Below are positions 21,952 through 32,696 of a DNA stretch of 64,000 nt, piece after piece. The DNA comes from Phoronis australis (Eukaryota; Phoronida; Phoronidae), in contig NMRA01000436.1 in assembly GCA_002633005.1 (NCBI GenBank), positions 37,145-101,144 of the forward strand, given 5' to 3'. Position numbers and translations under genes: made by a program. Positions within the stretch are counted from its first letter, which is position 1; each line of letters opens with the position of its first letter. The notes beneath the pieces are model-generated. The model did not search any database and was not told where the DNA came from. It was given only the letters and a program-made list of their open reading frames with translations.

Positions 21952-23060
21952 CTTCAAGAACAAGAGCAACGCAGAGCGTTGAAATGCGCCCACAATTGCA
22001 CCGCATACGGTATCCTTCTAGGGTTGTTTATTGGTACCACAAAGTGGCCAGTAGAGGGCATATATGTAGTATGTTGTACTTAGCAAAATGGAAAGGCATG
22101 GTCATTGTCTCCTCAATAGGCTAGGGGCAAAATGTGAGTAATCTTCATAATACAAGCACATCCTATACACCAGTTGCTTAAAGCACCACAGAAACATAGA
22201 ATAAAAACAAATTTACCAACATACGAGATTAGCACAGCATTAGAATGCCAGAAACAAATTTCTACTTGGAACTTTTCCTTCATAGTCACGAAGTAACACA
22301 AAGTATACACCTGAAGACCTATGAAAATACAGAGGTCAATGTAAAATACTATAAATTGCCACTAGAGGCAAATACTAAAATTGCCACTAGAGGCATACCG
22401 GTAGTCAGAATCATCCTAAAGTCGTCATCGTCCGTTGTCAACATCACATCAATACACTTGCTAAATTTAGTAAAGATCCTGCAAACGGTTTGGGAGATAC
22501 AACCATGGGCGCAAAAAAAACAAAACTGCCACTAGGAGGTGCCACAGTAGTCCAAATCGTCTGAAAATCATTGTCAGCTGTCTTCCTTATAGTAAGCACA
22601 TACACGGCAATTTTCACAATCATCCTTTGAGCGGTTTGATTGATAGAGGGGTGGACGCAAAAATACAGACTCGAAAACAGTAAAAATGGCCACTAGGTGG
22701 CGCAAACTATGTCGAATCCATCTGAAAACGGGAGGATAGCGTCATCTCACTAATAGGTGCCTACATACCAAATTTCATGAAAATCCGTTCAGGACTTTTG
22801 AAGATACAAAGGTAAGCGTAAAAAACTAAAATTGCCACTAGGGGGCACACCGGTAGTCGGATCCGTCCGAAAGTTCGCACATGCCGTCCCATTCATGAAT
22901 GGAACATATGTGCCAAATTTCATGAACGTATGTCAAAGGGTTTTGGAGATAGAGCAGCGGACGCCGGACGCCGGACGCCGGACGGACGGACGGACGGACG
23001 GACGGACGGACGGACGGAGATGACGGCATAATGCGTCCACATATAAATATGTGGGCGCAT
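21952..23060 (-). repeat. Modular repeat family, copy C (inverted)
   Basis: This is the reverse complement of copies A and B. It begins with the shared AACAAGAGCAACGCAGAGC and ATGCGCCCACA, and ends with ATATTTATATGTGG-type sequence and GTGGGCGCATAA. Modules carry cores at 22048, 22359, 22384, 22529, 22690 and 22835. Three of these are exact matches to CCASYAGRKGGCR, and 22690-22703 reads CCACTAGGTGGCGC. Next to its right end is a GGAC microsatellite. Plus-strand frames here (22245-22535, 22832-23023) are the complements of those in copy A. Confidence 0.78.
22957..23020 (+). repeat. CGGACGCC and GGAC microsatellite
   Basis: Three copies of CGGACGCC are followed by about ten copies of GGAC, just inside the right end of copy C. 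Frames through it read as TDGRTDGRTDGR on one strand and SVRPSVRP on the other. It is not coding. Confidence 0.95.
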
Positions 23061-23194
23061 AACAAATCATTGCGGTAACGCGGCGTTCTCAGTCTTGTTA
23101 AGGTAGGGATGACGTACCCGTGCGGCTCCACGACCACATCCTTTTGTCGAAGAACAGACGGATGGACTGGTTATTGCTTGCTGGGTTGCTAAGA

Positions 23195-23460
23195 CAAAAA
23201 CGTCTGCCAATTTTCCCAATGATCCTTCGAGAGGTTTGTCGGATAGACAGGCGGACGGTAACTAGAAAACATTCTAGAAAAGTTTTGTCTTCTTCATGCT
23301 GCAGAATGCGTCAAATCCGGCCTCCGAAAATGGAAAGCTCATGTCGCCTGCTTAATAGAAAACCATTTGCCAAATTTCACGAACATTTATTAAGTAACTT
23401 CGATTCAGAGTCCATCGTAAAAAAACTAAAATTGTCACTAGCGGGCTCAGCAGTTATCTG
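23195..23460 (-). repeat. Diverged stray module of the same modular family
   Basis: The stretch reproduces the copy-C order in decayed form: CCAATGATCCTTCGAG..GGTTTG..GATAGA, then CATTTGCCAAATTTCACGAA, then AAAAAAACTAAAATTGTCAC followed by TAGCGGGC. It lies outside the terminal GTGGGCGCAT of copy C. It is therefore an older independent fragment, or evidence that the family has longer forms. Confidence 0.55.
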
Positions 23461-24109
23461 TCGTCAGCTTTATTGAGTCATAGATTATAGACTACAGATT
23501 CGCAACTCCGACATTTTATTCCGTGCTATCCTTGAGTAGGCGTCACTCTCCTAAATTATCCGTTTCAGTTTCCTGTTGGTGTATTCTGACGGGAAATTCT
23601 CGCATATATTTTACTGTCAGCGAAAAAAAAGTTCGGCATTGAAACGGTGTTCAAAGTCTTCCAATACTAGTATCGTAAGTACTTTTGGCAATGTAATTGC
23701 AAAATTCAAACTTCAGTGCCGACTGATTTTGTCGTCTGGTTGCACAATACTACTAGCAGCACATTGTTACTCCAGACAGTTTGGGATTCAGGGTTCACTT
23801 GCTGAGCAAATAACGAAAGCGCATTTGTGCAGAAGTTCTAATGAGAATCTGTGAATGCAAAAGAAACTTAGGCCTATATAACGTTTTTGTTTTAGAAATT
23901 TATTAATTATGTTCGGATTAAAAATGCGCCTCGGAAATGATTTCACTGGTCTAACTTCCGTAGGCCTATGTTTTGTAATTAAACATTCTCAAGTGAGCAG
24001 TTCTTTGGAAAGTGTTAAGTGGCCCTTAAAAGGGCCGTTGGTTGTATTGTGCATGAGCCCTAGGTATAGCGTGAAATGGTTAAGAACCGTTGAATAATTC
24101 AACATGACT

Positions 24110-24427
24110 CCGGTGGCGGATCTAGGATACCATATGAGGGGCCCAAGTTGTTACCTTTGGCACAGCGCAACAGTGTATGTTCACAGCCGGCCTGAAAGTT
24201 ACAGGGGCTGGGATGTGGACCTTATGTCCAAAAATCAATCGGTGGACTAAATAAATAAAAAGGGGACACGATTCCGTCGCGGTCTGGGGTCTGAGTGAGC
24301 CCACCCACCCTCCCCCCCTCATCTGCTGCCGGTTCTGGTTCCTGAACTCAATCACGCTTCACGCTGTTGCTGTTTCATTTGGCTTGCGGTAGCCAAGGGG
24401 GAGGTGTAACCCCCTAAATCCGCCAAT
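24110..24427. mobile_element. hAT-type MITE, GGCGGATC ends
   Basis: GGTGGCGGATCTAGG at the left is mirrored by CCTAAATCCGCCA at the right, both followed inward by G/C runs (GAGGGGCCC and GTAACCCCC). The same termini occur at 31322-31460, 34331-35320 and 36561-36834. The CAGTGGCGGATC terminus is a common hAT-type MITE end in animals. No exact 8-bp target duplication remains. Confidence 0.65.
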
Positions 24428-24837
24428 GAACTCACACAGTATGACGTGCTCACTCAAGTAATGAAGGTCTTCTTCATTCAAGTTTTCATCAGGGAAGGTT
24501 GGATGAAAACAGAGATGACAATATCGATGACAATTGTAACACCTTAAATACGGTAGTTGTTACCGTTCATCAACGTTTTATCACGAACTCTGCCTCTTCA
24601 GTTCTCGTTCCTGGATTCACAAGTAATCCTGAACTGTAGGGAAAAAAAGACAGACAACGCAACGAATCAAATTTCGAAAAGCATCGCCTTCGTACGATTC
24701 CGTGTAGGCTATTACATCGCCCTGGATGCCGCTGACATACATTACATCTCCCTGGAGGCCGCAGGCATACGGGCGCGACAGTACATCCCCACAAAAAGTT
24801 AAGAATTTCAAAATACAGGAAACAAAATCAGATGAAA

Positions 24838-25277
24838 CATGCATATATGCACATGGAGTTATAATTAAAACATACCATAATTCTTGAGACGATTCATGTC
24901 AAGATAATTTGAAGTAATCGATGAAAATCTGACCTGGTTTGCTCGAGTTTCTCTTACCGGGTACCATTTTGAGGAAGTTACGCNGTTTGTTTGCGCAAAG
25001 CGCTGCCTGTTGACGAATCGACTAGCCAATCAGAAACGCCGGTGTAAAAAAATTTACAGAGGAAATTTAAGTGATACCTGCGTGCTGGCGCGGCTACCGC
25101 CCCACCTAGCGGCACGCAGGGAACCAGCGAGCATGCATATATGCACATGGAGTTATAATTAAAACATACCATAATTCTTGAGACGATTCATGTCAAGATA
25201 ATTTGAAGTAATCGATGAAAATCTGACCTGGTTTGCTCGAGTTTCTCTTACCGGGTACCATTTTGAGGAAGTTACGC
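24838..25277. other. 146-bp flank duplicated around a single N and a MITE
   Basis: Bases 24838-24983 (from CATGCATATATGCACATGG to GAGGAAGTTACGC) are repeated at 25132-25277. Between them are a lone N at 24984 and a MITE part at 24985-25131. The duplication starts exactly at the MITE's outer end. This is best read as two alleles joined end to end: one without the MITE, then one with it. Confidence 0.75.
24985..25131 (-). mobile_element. CTCGCTGG-ended MITE, partial copy cut by N
   Basis: It ends with GGGAACCAGCGAG at 25131. Reading on minus, CTCGCTGGTTCCCTGCGTGC is followed by GCTAGGTGGGG, CGCCAGCACGCAGGTATCAC and onward to GGCAGCGC. This matches the first half of the 580-bp copy at 53069-53648. 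The inner half is missing because the contig starts here. Confidence 0.75.
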
Positions 25278-25819
25278 GAAATCACGCATGTTGACGAAAA
25301 AAGTCCAAGAGACACAAATCTTATAAATTTCACCTGATACCTTCTCATGCTATTTTACAAATGTCACGAGAAAGCGTCACGCGCTGTCCCAGTTTCGCGC
25401 TAGCTTTTACCTATCTCACGTGACTCAGTTGAAATTTTATGGTCATCGCGCACGTGGTGAAAAAGTTAATGGTAACCAAAAAGTGGAGTTGGAATTCTTT
25501 GCCAAAGTCACCTTAATTCTCGCAACTGAGCTTCATCGAAGATATGTGTAGAAGTAGAAAGGACCACTGAAGAGAGCGCTTTTTAAGCGATAGTTTTAAT
25601 TGTGGAATGTATTTTTGACGAGGTGAAAACTTAGCGGTGGCCGGATTTGGCCTACCGCCCGTTGAAAATACGCGGGACGAATATCGTACAGAAACCAAGG
25701 GGCTACGTGTTGCCTAGATTCCGTGTTGCTTTCACCAGATTGATGTTCTTCTCCGTCATCCACGTCGAAAACCGACGTATGGAAAATTGTGTGGACTCCA
25801 GACCTTGGTTTCTAACCTC

Positions 25820-25884
25820 CTCGCTGGTTCCCTGCGTGCCGCTAGGTGGTCAGTAGCCAGCACGCTGGCTAGGGAACCAGCGAG
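25820..25884. mobile_element. 65-bp MITE with perfect ends and 10-bp target duplication
   Basis: The left CTCGCTGGTTCCCT and right AGGGAACCAGCGAG are perfect 14-bp inverted repeats. TTCTAACCTC stands directly outside both ends (25810-25819 and 25885-25894), a 10-bp target duplication. The 37 inner bases retain the GCGTGCCGCTAGGTGG segment of the longer copies. It is a minimal deletion derivative of the 53069-53648 element. A duplication of this size is more Mutator-like than hAT- or P-like, but that is inference. Confidence 0.85.
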
Positions 25885-26573
25885 TTCTAACCTCTAACCC
25901 ATTTTTTACGAAAGGGGTGTACTGTTTTTGTCTCTTGTTGATAGTGCATAATTTTTTGTTTTTGAAATGCATTAATCGTATTGAATGCATTTAGAAGAAA
26001 TGGCTTCATTAACAGTGTACACTATAAAGTTTTGAAAATAAATAGAGCTGTAACAAGACTCCCTAAGAATCAAGCTTGTTTTCGAAAGCTTTGCGCCATT
26101 GTATTGGTGATCTTATTGGTTCATGCACTTACGGCGGGAAAATGATAGACCCAGTTATTGCGCACGTGAGCACTGTACATTCATTCTCAATGAATCGCGA
26201 CAAATGCTGAAGCCAATGTTCAGCTCACCACAGAGAATGTCCAAAGTCATGAAACAATGTCAAAAGACCTTTAAAATAAAGAATAATATGTCTAACGTGG
26301 GTGGTGTGTCTTATGACCGGCTACAGTTTACATGGTACAGTGTAGGTGTCACAATGCACCATGTAGCCTAGGGTTCCATAAAATTGAGTGAAGCTGAAAA
26401 AACGACAAAGTAGAAACAAGCTCTCTTTTGTTATAATAACTTGTCCAATCGAAACGAATAATTGCGTTTTGGAAACTCAGCGAGACATATTTAAAGAGAA
26501 AGTCAACGTTTTTTATCAACAAAAAATAAATTTTAATTACCACCATGTTTACTGAGTGAAGCCAAATCTCAAA

Positions 26574-28050
26574 TCATTTACGAGACCTCATTGGCGTGTT
26601 TCTTGAAAAAAAGTTTCAAGAGATATTTTAGTGAATTCGCGATCAATAATTTGTAATACACAAAAACGGCGATAGCATTATTTTTTAAACCTTTGCCTTA
26701 TCTGAAATTGGCTGAGTGGCACTGCTTTTCAAGAAGCGCAGTGGATTTTTTTTTTGGAATCATTTACGAGACGTGCATAAATTCAACAATAGTGCGTTGA
26801 TTAAAAGGAAGATGTGGAAACTAAAATAACTCTACAAAGCTATGGTGATGTGCAAAATCATTGAACAGTTTTGAAAGTTTTTGGCGAACATTTATGAAAA
26901 AATTGGCATTTGAAATCGGTTGCTTATCATTTACGAGCCTTCTTTTACGGGACGACAATTTTATAATTAGGCCAAGTCCAATTAATTTCACCTACTATTG
27001 GCATGTGTGACATGAATATAGGTCAATTTTTCAAGAACGAGCACGTGCGCTTCAGCTGACATCGATACTGTCTGAAAATATTCGCTAAAGAAGTCAACAG
27101 AACTTTTGGGTAAGTTTTCAGTAATGTCACTTTTATAATTCACATGTTTTAGGGTCGTTATTAACGTACTAGAAGAAGTGACGAAATGCTTCCTGTGAAA
27201 CATACTTTGATTAGAATTTGCTTGACGTTGGTCTTGATAAGTTCTCGTAAAAAATTGTCACGTAAATGATATCCAGCGTCCCGTAAGTGATTTGTTCTAT
27301 TTTCACTCAAATTCATTTCATTTTTAAGTAGTAATTAAATTATTATCTGTGACGATACATAACTTAATGCAGATGACCTTGCAAAAATAATAATGACATC
27401 TTTTATTTTATTTAATACCTATTAATTAGAGTTTGTCACTTTGGTTTGCTTTGCGGAATGCCAAAACCCAAGTCTCAGCTGATGAAGGAATAGTCTAGAG
27501 AGCCCGTAAAAAGACACAACTCGGTCACGAATGGCTTAGAAGAGAAAGTGAACGAGAGGAGAATTCTCCGAATAGCCCCATTGCTGCACTACCTTGATTT
27601 TTCCTAATGACGTTTAAAGCCCAGTTAAAATTGCCGTTAAAAGGTTTTTAACCTTAACAGTCTTTAGCCCAATTGTCAACGCTTAAGTTGTCATTTACGG
27701 GACGTGACATGTGACGTGTTAGATGTCAGGCACAATTGTATAGCAAATGTTGTATAAATGTTGAATGCAAAGTTTTGGATTTACCTGTACATGTACATGT
27801 GAGTTGTGTTACAAATGTCTCCACGTGCCTTTTTGCATCACAGACGGTTGAATTGTAATCTGTTGTCATTTTTATTACGTAATCAGTTACATCAACTCAC
27901 ACAAGTGACAACAAATAGCCTCCAATACGTATACTATCCGTCATTATTTCATACCAGTTTTTCCTGAAGTGTAGGTGGTCTGAAATAATTTCCACCGACA
28001 CAATATCACTTGCCCCTCATTTACGGGACACGTTGTGTCATTTACGAGAC
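26574..28050. repeat. Cluster of TCATTTACGRGAC motifs
   Basis: Nine 13-mers with at most two differences from TCATTTACGRGAC occur in 1.5 kb of otherwise unremarkable AT-rich DNA: 26574, 26760, 26927, 26941, 27257 (minus), 27278 (minus), 27691, 28017 and 28038. Spacing is irregular and both orientations occur, so this is not a simple tandem array. The core TTTACGAG is the reverse complement of CTCGTAAA, the site type described for posterior (AbdB/Hox13-class) homeodomains. Function is unknown, and no gene was recognised between 25900 and 29380. Confidence 0.6.
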
Positions 28051-29544
28051 TTCTTTAAATTCACTTAAGGATTTTTTAGTCATCAAATTACCGGTTATTG
28101 GATACCAGTTTTTGAATGATCGATAGTCGCTAATGAAAATTAAGACAAGTGCAAACACCACGGCACCTGTCTTTATAAAACACAGTTATAAACAAACGAC
28201 GTGTTTTAAAAAAGTAAAAAATTTAGTTCAAAAGTTAAATTTTTATATGTCCACGAAAAATACACAAGAAAGTTGAAAGTACTAAGAGCTGTTTTTCTCG
28301 ATTTTTAACAAGCATGCTGATTAATAAAATTGCACAATTAGATTGTTCGTTGTCAATGATAACAAGCTAGACCGAAAATTAACCCAACGAACGCGTTTTT
28401 ATGTTTTCAAATAAATTATCCAGTTGCTCTAATAAAACAACAAAATAACTCTATAACTGCACTTGCTGAGCTGACGAAATTGTTCAAAACTTATCATTCA
28501 TACATTAAACTAAGAAAAAAATAATACGTTACCTCCAGATGAAGATACTTGAAAATCGAGTGTCTCAGGTGTCGAATTGTCGCAATTCATTGGGAATGGC
28601 TCTGTACCAAACGTTTTGTATCTCGTTTATTTGGCCAGTTTGTTGATATAGTAAATTTCCTTATTTATACCCATCATAATTTGACCGCAACTTGAGCTTG
28701 TTGTGTTCTGCCACATTGGGCTGGAATAGGGAACCACATGTTGCTTAGTCGAATGGGCTTCATTTTAGCGGCAATTTCACGTTGTGTAGGTGAAATAAAG
28801 AAAGTGGATGATTATCATCCCCGAGATTTCATCATTAGTATTTTTTGCCGGGTACTTAAGTTTTCCCAGGCCAGGGATTGTCACATTTGAAAGGTAGAAG
28901 TGTTTCGCTGAACTTCCAGGTCTGTGGAAGTTCAGCTGACCAAACTTAAAAAACGAGGTTCTTGTTTAAACCAGGAGCTGCATAGGGTGTAATTTGTGCT
29001 GAGGTTTCTCTGCGTTACGAGTTTTTATAAAATGGGCCTGTCTGTAGCAAACTATATTGTAAATAAGTAAGATTACGTGCAGTACTGCGACTGAAGTTCA
29101 TAAAAAAATAAAAATTTGGACTTCGAAACCGCTTGATCTGACATCTCGCAAAAATAGCAATATTATGAAAATGCCAAATAAAAGTATTCCTTGAAATTTA
29201 GAAATAGCACACGTCAGCGCCACGTCCCCATCACCCCCGTTTTCTTGTTTGTGTGACAGTTTTAGCGCGTTTGCGTTAGCAGAATCGATCCAATATTTCA
29301 GAAGGACAATACATATAGACCGGCAGCCCACAGCACTTAGCATAGATGAACAAGGTAATAACATCTGACCACTGGAGCATTTACAGCCGATTTCATAAAT
29401 AGGTGGTTTAACAAAACCAGGTTTAAGACTCTATCCCGGTCTTCCTAAACCTGGTATAATTTTAGACATGTCTAACTTGCATTTCACCAACGTGCTTTAA
29501 AAGTCTGAAACCCTGGTTTTGTTAGACCAGGGAGCGGGTGTAGC

Positions 29545-30344
29545 AAAACCAGGGCCCGGTCTCCAATTTCCGTACTCAGACTCGAATCTTGCTCAAACTC
29601 ACACTTCATACTCAACTCGAGTACAGACTCAGCTTTGGAGTATTCATTGTCATACTCGAAAAATCTGTACTCGAAATTTCGAGCACGTACTCAGTGTTCG
29701 AGTGTACTCGAACTGAAGTGCACCTCATCTATATTTCGAGTACGATTTTGAGTAAAAATTCGGAGTCTATGCTCAAATTTCAAGTTTGGTATGGCAGTGT
29801 GCTTGAAATCGTACTCGAAAATAAATACGAGCCAGAGAACAAAATATCGAAAGGGAACCAAGAAACACAGCAAATCTAAAAAATAAGTCCTTTTACCGTA
29901 TCTCAGCACTTCAATTTCAGTTCAGAGATAATAGTTTTCATCTTAAATCTTCTTATTCTTCACCTTATTAACCCGCCGTATCACTGTATGTTATGGCCGC
30001 CATTCTACCTCTACAATTCCTGGCAACATAGACTATAGTAATCTATGCTGGCAACAGGCGCATTGTAATCCCTTGTCGGCGAGTCATAACAAGCGTCGAA
30101 AGCAGTTGCGGGAAAAGTCGTGAGAGAAGTTTGAGCTGCCCTTATTTCGGTATTTGTGCCTACGTTTTGTAGGGTTTCCAAAAGACGAGGAGGGGAGGGA
30201 AGTTTTAAAAAGTTCGCTTCCCTGTCAGGTACATTTCTGATCATAACTTAGTCATTTATAATTCCTCAATCCCCAAATGGAATTCCAGATTTTGTTTGCC
30301 GATTTCTAAGTAGACGTCTCGTCCCGTTCACTGCCACTGGTGAA
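29545..30344 (-). repeat. GAGTAC-rich dispersed repeat, copy 2
   Basis: This is the reverse complement of 1346-2075 over its full length, with about 5 percent differences and a small insertion near 30029-30050. It starts GGGCCCGGTCTCC and ends CACTGCCACTGGTG. It is nested inside the 29385-31842 element. Confidence 0.82.
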
Positions 30345-30799
30345 CTCTGAATGCCTGCACAAGTATTGTTTTTTTAACTCACATGCCAAATGTCGACTCA
30401 CTTGATACATCCCGGTAAAATACAAAGATACAGTATCAAACGTTTGACATCAGCGTAGGCCTACACAGCAATGGGTTTTATGTCAAGACTAAATCAGCAA
30501 CAGAGATGTGATGTGATAAGATGTTACATAATTCTTAAGACATTTTCGGGACTGGGTGAGGAACTCAAGAAGTAAAGCTTAATAATTGCCAAATGTATCA
30601 AAGAAATGGCATAAGAATATTTATTGAAACTAAAAAATGAATAACAGTTACAGAACACTCAGAATTCCACGCTATAGACATACTCTTGTAGTTGTAGCGA
30701 CAGCAGACGATAATGTAGGCCTAGTTCCTGGGGCGGTCTATTCCAACAGGGAGCGATGAATCAGCGCGGCTTTGCGTGATTTTGCATTCATAAAGAGTT

Positions 30800-30965
30800 C
30801 CATAGCAACTCGAGTATGAGTGTCAGATTTGAGTACGTATGGAGTCTATTCGAAATACGACATTTGATACGCTTTTTTGAGTACGACTCCAGTGAGCACG
30901 ATTTTGAGTATGAAATCTCGAATATGAGTATGAGTCAGAGTACGGAGATTGGAGACCGGGCCCAT
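30800..30965 (+). repeat. GAGTAC-rich repeat, partial copy 3
   Basis: Only the word-rich half is present: many GAGTAC/GAGTATGA words, ending GAGTACGGAGATTGGAGACC and GGGCCC as in copy 1. The words themselves differ from copy 1, suggesting the array evolves by word amplification. Confidence 0.7.
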
Positions 30966-31321
30966 GTTTAAAGTATCCAAGCCCGGCACCCTACTGTGTT
31001 TATCTGGATTAACCCAACAAAGAACCTATTGAAGTTTCCAATGGAACCTTGGTCATGTGGGTATGTCTGTGCCGCCAAATTTATGTCCGTGTCATTTTAG
31101 TGTTTATTTTTTGCGGCCAAATGGGGGACAGGACCCTTGTCCGGCAACATTAAATCGGGGGCCAATGGAAATAGGCGACCAATGGAGGTGGAACTCAGTC
31201 AGAAGAATCAGAAGATGCCGTCTTCAGTCAAACCCGTAGCGCTTAAGACTATGACGCCCTGATCGACCAATCGTAGTCTGAGGAATCCGAAGGACACCCT
31301 GCAACACGTACTGGTCTACGC

Positions 31322-31460
31322 ATTGGCGGATCCAAGGGAGTCCCCCTTTTTCCTTTGATTTTAGTGATATCAAATCTGGATTTTTCAAAGTTTTGACTTG
31401 GTCCCCTCTTTTAAAAAATCCTTGATCCGAACCCCCCTCTTTAAAAATCCTGGATCCGCC
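31322..31460. mobile_element. 139-bp hAT-type MITE, GGCGGATCC ends
   Basis: GGCGGATCCAAGGG at the left and CCTGGATCCGCC at the right form inverted ends. CCCCCTTTT-type runs and two copies of AAAAATCC/AAAAAATCC lie between. It belongs to the same terminal family as 24110-24427 and 36561-36834. Confidence 0.65.
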
Positions 31461-31869
31461 CGTGCAACTGTTTGATCTTGTGTCGTAAAATTGAAGATTG
31501 GAAATAGTCCATTCTCGAACTAAAACTACGTCGTAAATGCACACCACGGCATCATTCATCTACAACGTGTAAGTGTGACATATTTAACAGTATCAAACCT
31601 GGGTCTGACCAAGTCCAAAGTTAAACATGGTTTAAGACCTTAAAACGGGTCTACGGAATATAGACCTCGTTGGTGAAATGAAAACTGACTTATACCAGGT
31701 CAAAACTAGAGTTAAACCAGGTTTTACTAGACCACTGGTCTAAAAAGTTAAACCACCTTTATGAAATGCAGATTAACTTTAAGCCTGATCTAAGTCCAGT
31801 TTAAACCAGGTTTAACTTAAAACCACCTTTATGAAATCGGCTCTTAGAGTCTATCTATGTATGTAGAGA

Positions 31870-32390
31870 AATGGACGTCAGCCGTTGTCTGCACTCTGGG
31901 TGTGACCCCTGGGGGCCTCAAAGGGGCCAACAATGAGCTAGACTAGGTACCGGCCAAAACTGATTTAAAACGAACTATAGTACCGTACTGAACACCAAAT
32001 GACTAATGACAAACATTTTCACTCTGGAATGGGTCCGGCAGAAACCAAAAAAAGGGCCCCCAAAAACGAGCTAGCACATACATTAGAGGTACCAAAAAAC
32101 ACTAATTCCATGTGATTCAATACATGTCACTGGTCATTAAATGTCCTATGACAGACAAAATACACTCTGGGTTATGCCTGGCAGAAACTCCCAAAAATCT
32201 CATCCACGGTATGCCATCAAAAATTTGAGCAAGACCAGATATTCGAGGTACCGGCCAAAACTGATTTAAAACAAATAATAATACTGCACTAAACACCGAA
32301 TTACCCATGACAGTCAAATTGCACTCAGGAATGGGTTCGGCAGAAACCAAAGAATGACCCCCCGCCCCCCCCCCAAAAATAGAGCCAGCA
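31870..32390 (+). repeat. Diverged tandem repeat, about 150 bp unit
   Basis: GAGGTACC recurs near 31944, 32086 and 32247 (GGTACCGGCCAAAACTGATT at the first and third). In each unit it is followed by ACAC..AAT..ATGACA, CACTCTGG-type sequence and GGCAGAAAC. Three to four units fade into a C-rich run at 32360. Minus-strand frames 32117-32443 and 32325-32567 come from it. Confidence 0.7.
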
Positions 32391-32696
32391 ACAACATATC
32401 CCACTATTTGCTGAAAATTGCAACCAGTAAAGCAGCGGCACAAGAAACCAAAGAATATTTAACCGGGTGCCTTGATGCTGGACGCAAACTGTGACAGGAA
32501 TTCCAAGACCAGTGTTCAACTGAAAAGAAGAGGGTTTTGAACCCCTTGGAAGACGAAAAGTGCACAATTTGCAAAAGAAAATACAAACAAGAAGCAGCCT
32601 CTTGCCAAGGACAAGTCAACAGCTAAGAGGCTTCGAGAGACGTTTTCATTCGTTCACTCGTTATCATTTTGGAAATGTCAGTTTTTGACATGAGAT

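Larger units (their letters stand above)
29385..31842. mobile_element. 2.46-kb inverted-repeat element with AACCAGGTTTAA subterminal words
   Basis: The ends are AGCCGATTTCATAAA at 29385 and its complement ATGAAATCGGCT ending at 31842, each followed inward by GGTGGTTTAA. The next 130-250 bp on both sides hold many copies of AAACCAGGTTTA-like palindromic words (29400-29540 and 31590-31820). The interior has no recognised transposase. It instead carries nested repeats: the GAGTAC repeat (29545-30344, 30800-30965) and a GGCGGATCC MITE (31322-31460). No clear target duplication was seen. Confidence 0.68.
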
